Assembly (NCBI RefSeq): GCF_029893355.1
Contig: NZ_JARZAI010000004.1
Span: forward strand, 310,001-374,000
Length of the DNA: 64,000 bases
Origin: Kitasatospora sp. MAA4
GTDB taxonomy: Bacteria; Actinomycetota; Actinomycetes; Streptomycetales; Streptomycetaceae
Direction: 5' to 3'
Position numbers and translations under genes: made by a program. The notes under the pieces are model-generated. The model had not been told where the DNA came from, did not search any database, and was given only the letters and a program-made list of their open reading frames with translations. Of the stretch, positions 56,601-64,000 are shown piece by piece; the first letter of the stretch is position 1; every line of letters begins with the position of its first letter.

Positions 56601-57369
56601 CGGCGCCGGCCCAACCGCACGCGACGATGTCGCTCAGCACCAGGATCAGCCGCCGCCCGGCCGGATCGGCGACCTCGCGCGGGTCGCGGTCCATCCCGTC
56701 CGCACCGCGCGCCACCGAGACGGGACCACCCGCCGTGCCGCGCAGGAACCAGAACCGGACGTCACGGAAGACCCCGCTCTGGGTGATCACCCGACGCAGT
56801 TCGGCGACCAGGTCCGCCCAGAGCAGCATCGAGTGGCTGGCGTCCAGCACCAGCGCCAGGTCGAGCCAGCGACCCTCGGCCTGGCGCAGGACCGGGGAGA
56901 GCAGCAACTGCTCGATGCTGCGCAGCACGGTGAGCTCCTCGTCGAGCTCGGTACCGATCCTGCCGAGCGCACGGCGGCCGATCGGGCGCAGGGCCCGCAT
57001 CATCGCGAGCGGATCGGCCAGCGTGGCCGCGCGGGCCACCGAGACCCGGGTGCCGCGCAGCCCCGCTCCCCCGCCGGTGCCGGTGCCGGTGCCGGTGCCG
57101 GTGCCGGTGCCGGCGACGTCACCTAGCCCACCCTGGCCGGCCGTGGTGAACAGCCGCGAGCCGCCCGACCCGGCCGGCGGGACCGCCGGGAGGGCGGCGC
57201 CGGGTTCGGTCGGTTGGGTCCCTTCGGCGTTCGGCTCACCGCTGCTCGGCGCGAGCCGCCGGGCGGGGTCCGGATCGATCCTGGCGGCCAGCCAGAGGAT
57301 GTCCGCCAGCTCGTCCGAGCCGATGTCCGCACCGGACTCGGCGACCGCCTGGAGCAGTTCCTCGATCAT
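53686..57369 (-). CDS. vWA / trypsin-fold / pentapeptide-repeat protein of a VMAP-type conflict system (SAV_2336-like)
   Basis: 1227 aa multi-domain protein. Residues 1-165: helical start plus Gly-Thr repeat linker (about 86-100). About 166-330: von Willebrand A-like domain with MIDAS motif DASHS (176-180). About 400-500: helical LLGGLLEPWEQEW / LLGSQLREEVAEVHELVRRH region seen in SAV_2336-type proteins. About 503-715: trypsin-like fold with catalytic-type His576 (TCAHRIG). The serine loop, however, reads GFEGGPV with Glu685 in place of Ser, so it is probably inactive. About 930-965: a Cys-containing WPYCAVERSATDRIGCRG element. About 1010-1215: pentapeptide repeats (A(D/N)F-type). ATG 57369; the MoxR gene ends 14 bp upstream. 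Likely a receptor or adaptor that works with the MoxR ATPase. Confidence 0.85.
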   Translation of the reverse strand: MIEELLQAVAESGADIGSDELADILWLAARIDPDPARRLAPSSGEPNAEGTQPTEPGAALPAVPPAGSGGSRLFTTAGQGGLGDVAGTGTGTGTGTGTGGGAGLRGTRVSVARAATLADPLAMMRALRPIGRRALGRIGTELDEELTVLRSIEQLLLSPVLRQAEGRWLDLALVLDASHSMLLWADLVAELRRVITQSGVFRDVRFWFLRGTAGGPVSVARGADGMDRDPREVADPAGRRLILVLSDIVACGWAGAELDSVLRHWSAHNAVAVLNVLPERLWTRGAVRPTLLLVRPARPAAPNRSWRVSLPEGRRRRSRRGADGTVVPVVEATPQAVATLARVVAGHGQWQRLACLRLGGTQPSGAVGTAGTVAGTAAVTPSASPTERVSAAVALARFREGASPTAQALAGFLSAVPLTLPVMTLVRRAMLPDSQHGHLAEVLLGGLLEPWEQEWTAAGADELEFEFLPDVREALLGSQLREEVAEVHELVRRHVWRFLSRRPRTSPEFGAILVGRQGGEQEVPGGKLAFGQEPEIGRGTAGIQQRVVQLLADDPDGHLVRTGLLLASGLILTCAHRIGRTVVVVAADGRRIACSPLPTGGPHPYGALLLVTEEPVLNEADLVPLRFGEATGPPLEPTYVHAFPGPAPSLVTWVGTAQPNRESIREELLLWSSVPPDPREPFGFEGGPVVYEGRVLGLVTGRAGPTAMAATTISAMLRQSELSGPISDYLFNAPELEQLPPRSEEPQEAAADLLRLGLRIRLGDGLGVKPGPLRVSEVELEIQELIGNVMGYTGLRGAVHPRRPVPDADYLLTLTLPSTDILDAGRALTELSHAFAWRNYSAPDRPPMHLAAAVVQPPDLPDVLLASDEVQDSLTRAARARAPEALAGLVFSPTTVDRLAQVPGLDKTISLTPISRPPAEEHGRTLGYFYPGEPTALLDALAATAEPVPTPPAPRWPYCAVERSATDRIGCRGIKVPGFAYCLAHLSAVDRAVHLATLSPGADVDASGTTFTEPLLAELVGALVDPTAGAARFGKATFTEARFEGTSPFVHSAFAGPADFGRAFFGWKATFSRALFLDDTNFQDCEFHDAAWFEQVTFRGTTMFDDCSFHSDAHFNQAAFNRNTSFRDCSFAGAADFQGTAVDGTTTFAGSYFHGVSQFNEAAFTGATYFRDCSFAGGALFRRADFDGTVSFAGSNFPAGLDFQDASVTETVDTSSWPQDWDAATEF
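57074..57115 (-). repeat. Hexanucleotide tandem repeat in the vWA gene
   Basis: Six perfect copies of CCGGTG (plus strand) and one variant, encoding the Gly-Thr linker at residues about 86-99. In frame, so slippage changes linker length and not frame. Confidence 0.9.
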
Positions 57370-57383
57370 GGGCGAGACCGGTC

Positions 57384-58466
<1,083 letters not shown>

Positions 58467-58506
58467 GGTGACCCTCCTGCCGGGTGACAAGCTCGGATAC
58501 ATGCTC

Positions 58507-60534
58507 TCAGGACAGCGGCGGAGGACTCGGCCTGCAGGTCGGGTTGTCCCACAGCAGGGCCAGCGGATAGTGCCAGCTCTCCGCGCGGCCGGGAGCCGGG
58601 CCATGCTGTGTCCGCAGTTCGCGCAGCCGCTTGGGCAGTGCGTGCAGGTCGAAGTCCGGGGCGCCGGGCGGCGGGTCGAGCGCGAGCCGGAGGCCCTCGC
58701 CCGCGGCGGCGGCCTTGGGCGGGCCGCCCCGGCGCCAGACGGCGATCGGCAGCCCCGCTTCGACGACTGCGTCCAGGAGGGCGGCAGAGTCCGAGACCTC
58801 CGCCAGCACGCAGGCCGGCGGATCCTCCAGGAACAGCTGCATCGCCAGCTCGTCCGTCAGGTCGGCATCGCCGAGCAGACGGACGGCCTCCGGGCGCTGA
58901 CCGCCGCCCTGGGCCTCGAACCAGTGCCATTTCCGGTTCAACCGGGCGGTCTCCTCGGGCCCGCGGCCCTCGGGGATGCAGCGCATCACCACCTCGTAGA
59001 GCTGGCCGAGTTGGCGTGACTTTCCCTGCCCGCGGGACGGGACGGACCAGCGCTCGAAGTCGGCGTTCCCGGCCGGTCCGGCGTCCAGCAGCGCGTAGGG
59101 GACGTGGAACTCGATCCGGGTCGGAGGTTTGGCCGGCGGGCTGTTCAACCGCTCTACCAGGAGCCTCAGTCGAGTGATCAGCTGCTCGCGAATCGACGGG
59201 AGGTCGAGCGCCTTCTCAGCCTGCCAGATCGACTCGAAGGCATCCTGGTGGAACCACATCTCAGCCAAGAACCGGTCCTTGGCCTCGGCCGACTCGGTCA
59301 GCCGCACATGCAGTGTGCCGGGGCCGGTCGGTTCCGGTGGCTGGCGCAGCGCGGGGATGGACATCCGGTCTCGGGTCCTCTTGACCCACTGGGCGAGCGC
59401 CTTGCTGCGCTTCGGGTCGGATGTGTGGACCCGGACCGCCAGGTACTGGACGAACGGCACCACCAGCGGGACGCCCGACCGCGCTCCCTGACGGTCGTCC
59501 AGGTCCCGCAGCACCTCGAACACGTCATCGGCCAGCAGGGTGAGCGAACTCGGCGGCGCGCAACGAGTGCACTCGAACGCCCAGCGGTACGCATCCCAGG
59601 AGTGCGGGGGCAACCCGCGGCTGCGGAACAACCGTTCCAACTCGGCCCAGCCGCGGTCGTCCAGCTTGGGTGCGAGCGGCGTCTCCGGCCAGTCGTTGAT
59701 GCGGACCGAGCCGTCCCAGCCCTGATACCGCGTGATCACCACCGGGTGCTGCCAGGCCAGCTTCTGCTCGCGCAGGACGGCGAACCTCTTCTGCACCAAG
59801 CCGGCGATGGAGTCGAGTTCGCGGACGACCTGGTCCAGCGGTCGGTCGTCCAGCAGGTCAAGCAGGACCTCGGTCAGCTGCCCGGTCTGGCTGGCGGCCT
59901 GGTTCTTGGCGGCCTCGCCGAGGCTGGCAGCGTACAGCTGGAACTGCTGGCGCCCCTCCACCGTGGTGCTGCCGTCGGGGTCGTAGGTGGTGGTGGGGAA
60001 GGACAGCAATTTCCCTGACGGTGCGTCGACCCGACAGGTGTCCACCAGCACCGCCTGCCTCGTGAACCGGTTGGCCGGCACTCGACTGGATCGCCAATAG
60101 CGCAGGGCGGAGTCGAGGTTGAGATTCAGGACCTGTCCGGCGGTGGCGTCGGTGTACGGAAGCTGAAGCTCCTCGGTGGATTTGTTCAGGAAGCCGTGGC
60201 CGGCCCAGAAGATCCAGAGCAGCTCCCCGTCGCATTTCGGCAGGTCGGTGAGGAGTGCCTTCTTGATCGCCGACTCGGTGGCCAGCTCGCACTGGTCCCG
60301 CAGCTGGGTGAGCGACCCGGTCCAGTCGAGGTCGGCGCTCTGCAGGGGTGAGAGGAACAGCCGCAGATTGGCCGGGGGCACCGCCGCCGGTCCGGTCAGC
60401 CAGCCGGCGAACCGGAGCGCGTCCCGGGCTGCACCGGGGAGGTCCCATACCGTGTCGACCCCGTACGTCTCGACCCCGACGACCAGGGCGTAGGTGCGCT
60501 CCGGGGAGACCATCGGAAGGGAGGTGTCGGTCAC
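58507..60534 (-). CDS. Caspase-like protease with VMAP-type C-terminal region
   Basis: 675 aa. N-terminal caspase/metacaspase fold (about 12-270): ALVVGVETYG, catalytic His113 in LLWIFWAGHGF and Cys167 in AVLVDTCRVD, both preserved. Middle (about 292-375): LDDRGWAELERLFRSRGLPP and LLADDVFEVLRDL, a helical segment like the effector-associated/VMAP middle domains. C-terminal (about 405-620): LHVRLTESAEAKDRFLAEMW, PTRIEFHVPYALLD and LTDELAMQLFLEDPPACVLA, resembling the vWA-MoxR-associated protein C-terminal domain. It looks like the proteolytic effector of the system. The GTG start overlaps the hydrolase stop (GTGA). Confidence 0.88.
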   Translation of the reverse strand: MTDTSLPMVSPERTYALVVGVETYGVDTVWDLPGAARDALRFAGWLTGPAAVPPANLRLFLSPLQSADLDWTGSLTQLRDQCELATESAIKKALLTDLPKCDGELLWIFWAGHGFLNKSTEELQLPYTDATAGQVLNLNLDSALRYWRSSRVPANRFTRQAVLVDTCRVDAPSGKLLSFPTTTYDPDGSTTVEGRQQFQLYAASLGEAAKNQAASQTGQLTEVLLDLLDDRPLDQVVRELDSIAGLVQKRFAVLREQKLAWQHPVVITRYQGWDGSVRINDWPETPLAPKLDDRGWAELERLFRSRGLPPHSWDAYRWAFECTRCAPPSSLTLLADDVFEVLRDLDDRQGARSGVPLVVPFVQYLAVRVHTSDPKRSKALAQWVKRTRDRMSIPALRQPPEPTGPGTLHVRLTESAEAKDRFLAEMWFHQDAFESIWQAEKALDLPSIREQLITRLRLLVERLNSPPAKPPTRIEFHVPYALLDAGPAGNADFERWSVPSRGQGKSRQLGQLYEVVMRCIPEGRGPEETARLNRKWHWFEAQGGGQRPEAVRLLGDADLTDELAMQLFLEDPPACVLAEVSDSAALLDAVVEAGLPIAVWRRGGPPKAAAAGEGLRLALDPPPGAPDFDLHALPKRLRELRTQHGPAPGRAESWHYPLALLWDNPTCRPSPPPLS

Positions 60535-61784
60535 GCGATCGCCTCGGCCTCCCCGATCGCCTTGGCGATCCGCTGGTAGACGCCCGGCAGCTTCCAGTAG
60601 GCGCTGTGGCAGGTCGGGAACGGCTGGCCGCTGCTGACCTCGTGGTCGGCGACGTGCTGGTGGCCCGGGAAGACCGGTGCGGCCAGATAGGCCAGCAGGT
60701 CCTGGCGGTCGTAGATGTTCAGCCAGAGAGGAAAGGCACTCGGCAGGGGTCGGCCGGGCTCCAGGCCCACCGAGGCGCCCAGCTCGTACAGCAACGGGGC
60801 TTGGGAGCCCACGGTGACCAGCAGTTCCACGCCCGCCAGCGGCTCGCCCTGGGCGCAGCGCAGAGCCAGCAGGTCGACCAGAGCGACGCCGCCCAGGCTG
60901 TGCCCTAGCAGTACCGTCGGTCCCGGCGCCGAGGCGATCCGCCGGTGCAGGAACTCACGCAACGGGCCGCCCCTGGCCTGGTAGCGCAGGATGTCGCCGA
61001 GGGCGGGTGTGGAGTTGCGGGTGATCGATCCGCGCCAGTGGTTGAGCGCCGGCTGGGTGCTCACCCGCAGGGCCAGTCTGCCGAGGAAGGCGGCGACCCG
61101 GGCACCGGGAAGCCGGGCGCTACCGCCCAGTCCCTCTGTCATCAGGTTCACCAGCTCGTTCCGCTCGGCGCCGGTGCACAGCGCCTCGGTGCCTGCGGCC
61201 GAGAGCAGAGTGGCAACCAGCGCGCGGGCGGTGGCGGTGGTGAGCTCGGCGGCGGCGTCCGACGCGGTTGCGGCCGCCGCGGCCTGCGTGAACTCCTCGG
61301 AGGTGCGCAGCGATTCGAGGGCCGGGGAGAAATAGTCGGTGAGGCCGGTGTTCCGCAGTAACTCGGCCAGCTTCCCGTCCGCCGGCGGACTTGACGGGTA
61401 CGCGTCCAGCTGCTCGGCGATGGCAGCCCCGGCGGCTTGCACCCCAGGGCGGCCAATACCCCCGTCGGTATCGCCGAGCTCCGCCAGCACCCGCAGTTCG
61501 CAGAGCGGGTCGGTGAGCAGCAGCAGCCAGTCGGCGGCCGCCTGGTCCAGTGGGCCGACCGCCGCCTCGCCGCCCACCCCGCGCGTACCGCTGAGCTTCG
61601 GGATCGAGGCGCCGTCGGCCCCGAGGGTAGCGCCGAACTCGTCGCCCCAGTAGCAGGGCTCGACCTGGTAGCCGGACCCCGCCCCGGCCTCGGGCAGCTT
61701 GGCCAGGCCGTCCCGGATGGTGCCGAACAGCGCGTCGTGCTGCTCTCGCCGTACCCCGGTGCCGTGCACGAAAAGGATCCGCAT
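60531..61784 (-). CDS. Alpha/beta hydrolase (lipase/esterase-like), first gene of the conflict operon
   Basis: 417 aa. N-terminal ILFVHGTGVRREQHD supplies an oxyanion-type HGTG, the nucleophile elbow is LLGHSLGGVALVDLL with Ser296, and a late His is in PTCHSAYWKLPGVY. A helical insertion of about 200 residues separates strand 1 from the nucleophile. No signal peptide or TM. Its stop overlaps the caspase start, so it is coupled to the system. It may be a second effector (lipase, NAD-like or peptide hydrolase) rather than a metabolic enzyme; substrate unknown. ATG 61784 with purine-poor upstream region. Confidence 0.88.
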   Translation of the reverse strand: MRILFVHGTGVRREQHDALFGTIRDGLAKLPEAGAGSGYQVEPCYWGDEFGATLGADGASIPKLSGTRGVGGEAAVGPLDQAAADWLLLLTDPLCELRVLAELGDTDGGIGRPGVQAAGAAIAEQLDAYPSSPPADGKLAELLRNTGLTDYFSPALESLRTSEEFTQAAAAATASDAAAELTTATARALVATLLSAAGTEALCTGAERNELVNLMTEGLGGSARLPGARVAAFLGRLALRVSTQPALNHWRGSITRNSTPALGDILRYQARGGPLREFLHRRIASAPGPTVLLGHSLGGVALVDLLALRCAQGEPLAGVELLVTVGSQAPLLYELGASVGLEPGRPLPSAFPLWLNIYDRQDLLAYLAAPVFPGHQHVADHEVSSGQPFPTCHSAYWKLPGVYQRIAKAIGEAEAIA

Positions 61785-61912
61785 GCTGCCCAGCCCCTCT
61801 CAGCCAGCTGCCTCGAACCTCGACTCCAGCGTAGTTCCGGCTCCCCCATCGGGCCGGGCGGGCGTCGTACGGCCCGGGTGCTCGGCGGAATGCGGACTGC
61901 GGACTGCGGCGC

Positions 61913-64000
61913 TCAGGTCCCCGGGTGCATGGCGTGGTCGAGTTCGTCCAGGCCCTGGAGGCCGGCCTGGGTCGCGGTGTCCAGGCCGTGTTGGCGGCCG
62001 AGGTCGACGGCGTGGTCGAAGCAGTCGCGTGCGTCGGACCACTGGGCGAAGTGGAGGTGGGCGCGGCCGGTGAGCACGAGGCAGTCGGCCGTGCCGTGGA
62101 AATCGCCCAGCTGTCGGCGGATCTCGAGCGACTCCCCGAGTGCGGCAAAGGCCTCCTCGCGCCGGTCGAGTGCGCGCAGGGTCTCGCCGAGGCTGGCCAG
62201 GGCGACACCGACGCTGCGGGGGTTGCCGTAGCTGCGCCAGAGCGCGAGTGCCCGGCGGAAGTGCCGCTCCGACGCCGGGAGGTCCCCGGTCAGCCGCAGC
62301 GCTCTGGCCAGGGCGTCCTCACGCGCGGCTTCGCCCTCGCCGTCGCCGCCGGTCCGCTGCTGGATCCGCAGGGCCAACCGCGCGTAGGCCAGGGCCCGGT
62401 CGGGGTCCTCGTGGGCCAGGGAGAGGTTCCCCGCGACGGCGGCCTGGCTGTGGGCGTCAGCGAGTTCTTCGAAGAGGGCGAGTGAGGCCTCGAGCGCCTC
62501 GACGGCCTGCTCGGTCCGGTCGGCCATGCCGTGGGACGTACCGATCCGCCGCAGCATCCAGGCCTGGCCGAGCAGGTCGCCGTGGTCCTCGGCGATCCGA
62601 AGGGCCAGACTCAGGCAGTCGTCCCACTCACCGGTCCAGGCGTAGCTCTTCGCGTAGCCGAAGAGCCAGCCGGCGAGCCGCCAGGCGAGGTCGGGGCGGG
62701 GGCAGTCGGCGGCCAGCCGGATCGCCTCCTTGATGTTGGGCAACTGCTGCACGCACCACTGGAGTGCCTGCTCGGCGTCGTCGAACACGGGCAGCGGCGC
62801 CGCGGGAGTCTCGCCCAGGGTCGGCGGAGCCTGGACGCCCAGGTTCATGGCGGCGGACGCCGCCTCCAGGGCGGCGACGAGCCAGATCATCAGCCGCAGG
62901 CGGGCGTCCTCGCGTGCTCCGGCCGGCTCCTCCTCGTCGGCCCGCTCGGCCGCGTACTCGCCCAGCAGGTCGTGGAAGCGGTAGCGATGCGGGGCGGGGG
63001 TCTGCAGGAGGTGGCTGTCGGCCAGCAGTTCGAGCAGGTCGCCGACGCGCGGTGCGGGACGGTCCAGCAGCGCGGCGGCGGACTCGACGGCGAACAACTG
63101 GCCCGGCCACAGGCCCAGCAGCCGGAACGCGCGCGCCGCCTCGCGCTCCACGGCGTTGTCGCCGTCGCGTATCGCGAGATAGCTGGCGGCGAAGGTGGCG
63201 TGGACGGCCAGGTGTCCCACCGTCAGGGCCTGCAGGCGTCCCCGGCCGTCGTCCAGGCGCTCGGCGAGGGTGGTCAGGGACCAGGCCGGGCGGGCCGAGA
63301 GGCGGGCGCCGCTGATCCGCAGGGCCAGCGGCAGACCCGCGCAGGCGGCGAGGATTCGCAGCGCGCCGTCGGGGTCCTGCTGGATCCGGCCGGGACCGCA
63401 GAGCGCGGAGAGCAGGGCGCGCTGGTCCTCGATGTCGAGGGGCCCCAGGGGCAGTTGGGTAGCTGTCGGGAGATCGGCGAGCGTGTTGCGGCTGGTGACG
63501 ATCACCGCGCTGCGGCTGTTGCCGGGCAGCAGCGGCAGGACGTGGGAGGCGTCGCGGGCGTTGTCTAGCACGAGGAGCACGCGGCGGTTGGCGAGGACGG
63601 TGCGCAGCTGTGCGGCGCGGTCGTCGGTGTGCTCGGGGATCCAGCGGGCTCCGCGACCGGAGCCGGACGCGCGGTCCAGGTCGGTCAGGAGGACGGCGAG
63701 CAGGTCGTGCGCGTCGCGGGCCTGGCCGATGCCGAACCCGCGCAGGTTCACGTACAGCTGTCCGTCGGGGAACAGATGGCTCAGCCGCTGGGCGACGTGG
63801 ACGGCCAGCGTGGTCTTGCCGACGCCGCCCATGCCCGAGATGGCCACCACCCGCGAGCCGCCGTCGACGGCGGCGGCCCTGCGCAGCAGCTCGGTCAGCG
63901 TCTGCAGCTCGGTCGCGCGTCCGGTGAAGTCAGGTGTGTCTGCGGGGAGTTGAGCGGGGACGGAGTCCCGAGCGAGGTGGGGGTCACGGTGGGGAGAGGG
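61913..64000 (-). CDS. AfsR/SARP-type NB-ARC ATPase with TPR repeats, 5' end beyond the window
   Basis: At least 695 aa, open to the right edge. The visible part starts with a linker reading LPADTPDFTGRATELQTLTE, typical of the junction after a SARP BTAD domain. NB-ARC follows: Walker A AISGMGGVGKTTLAVHVAQR, Walker B RRVLLVLDNARDASHVLPLL, VIVTSRNTL and GLPLALRI (GLPL motif). A winged-helix segment (FRLLGLWPGQLFAVESAAALL, RYRFHDLLGEYAAE) comes next, then about 5-6 TPRs to the C-terminus (ASLGETLRALDRREEAFAAL). If the N-terminus is a SARP DNA-binding domain it is a pathway activator. If not, it is an NLR-like STAND ATPase. It lies 128 bp upstream of the conflict operon in the same direction. 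Confidence 0.9.
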   Translation of the reverse strand, partial: PSPHRDPHLARDSVPAQLPADTPDFTGRATELQTLTELLRRAAAVDGGSRVVAISGMGGVGKTTLAVHVAQRLSHLFPDGQLYVNLRGFGIGQARDAHDLLAVLLTDLDRASGSGRGARWIPEHTDDRAAQLRTVLANRRVLLVLDNARDASHVLPLLPGNSRSAVIVTSRNTLADLPTATQLPLGPLDIEDQRALLSALCGPGRIQQDPDGALRILAACAGLPLALRISGARLSARPAWSLTTLAERLDDGRGRLQALTVGHLAVHATFAASYLAIRDGDNAVEREAARAFRLLGLWPGQLFAVESAAALLDRPAPRVGDLLELLADSHLLQTPAPHRYRFHDLLGEYAAERADEEEPAGAREDARLRLMIWLVAALEAASAAMNLGVQAPPTLGETPAAPLPVFDDAEQALQWCVQQLPNIKEAIRLAADCPRPDLAWRLAGWLFGYAKSYAWTGEWDDCLSLALRIAEDHGDLLGQAWMLRRIGTSHGMADRTEQAVEALEASLALFEELADAHSQAAVAGNLSLAHEDPDRALAYARLALRIQQRTGGDGEGEAAREDALARALRLTGDLPASERHFRRALALWRSYGNPRSVGVALASLGETLRALDRREEAFAALGESLEIRRQLGDFHGTADCLVLTGRAHLHFAQWSDARDCFDHAVDLGRQHGLDTATQAGLQGLDELDHAMHPGT

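Overview
The window is very GC-rich DNA with strong third-position G/C bias, many GTG starts and many 4-base GTGA/ATGA stop-start overlaps. It also carries F420-type, SARP/NB-ARC, Usp and OsdK/OsdR-type genes. Together these point to a streptomycete-like actinomycete (Streptomyces, Kitasatospora or Streptacidiphilus). The mix of accessory operons and many gene fragments suggests a chromosome arm rather than the core. No rRNA, tRNA, CRISPR array or intact insertion sequence was seen.

Layout. 1-8.1 kb: the edge of a biosynthetic cluster. It holds a cut-off ketosynthase, an acyl carrier protein, a YqcI/YcgG-type (GntA-like) putative heme N-oxygenase, a MaoC-like dehydratase, a DHA2 exporter and an extra arginyl-tRNA synthetase. 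Facing them are a VioC-like Fe(II)/2-oxoglutarate oxygenase and an unrecognised all-helical protein. Three of these families relate to arginine or guanidine chemistry. 8.2-11.4 kb: a 5-oxoproline (pyroglutamate) module, with a FadR-type repressor divergent from DUF969, DUF979 and pyrrolidone-carboxylate peptidase, and a perfect GntR-type operator between them. 11.7-21.3 kb: a patchwork of an ammonium transporter, SnoaL/TetR and LysR/IMPase-like pairs, a FAD monooxygenase under a striking palindrome, and one intact GH1 beta-glucosidase. Decayed pieces of beta-glucosidase, LeuC-like, metallo-beta-lactamase-fold and PPOX-like genes lie among them.

21.5-27.7 kb: redox and metal genes (ChrA, an FMN-binding protein with a ferric-reductase-like flavocytochrome, a VIT-type Fe/Mn transporter, Usp, aquaporin). 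27.9-46.8 kb: a dormancy/hypoxia-type island resembling the OsdR/DevR regulon. It includes a cytochrome b operon, BON-like protein, Acg-like nitroreductase, DUF5994, Usp proteins, an XRE-PNPOx protein, an ABC exporter and ornithine carbamoyltransferase beside a gutted carbamate kinase. It also includes phosphoketolase, a GAF histidine kinase, a NarL-type regulator and an Rv1733c-like membrane protein. Sequences resembling DevR boxes (GGGACCnTCGGCCC-like) lie upstream of several of these. The regulator, the kinase and the likely targets are together, so the island may be largely self-regulated.

47-53.3 kb: the 5' end of a second degraded beta-glucosidase copy, an orphan NRPS condensation-domain fragment, a lower-GC stretch, and a tightly coupled four-gene operon (ATP-grasp ligase, MFS exporter, TTC38-like TPR protein, SAM methyltransferase) ending in a hairpin. 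This looks like a small peptide or amide-forming biosynthetic operon. 53.7-61.8 kb: a four-gene operon with the parts of a vWA-MoxR-VMAP type NTP-dependent conflict system. It comprises an alpha/beta hydrolase, a caspase-like protein with a VMAP-type C-terminal region, a MoxR AAA+ ATPase, and a 1227-residue vWA/trypsin-fold/pentapeptide-repeat protein whose protease serine is replaced. It is followed by the NB-ARC/TPR part of an AfsR/SARP-type protein that runs off the right edge. This operon is the strongest candidate for an unusual system in the window.
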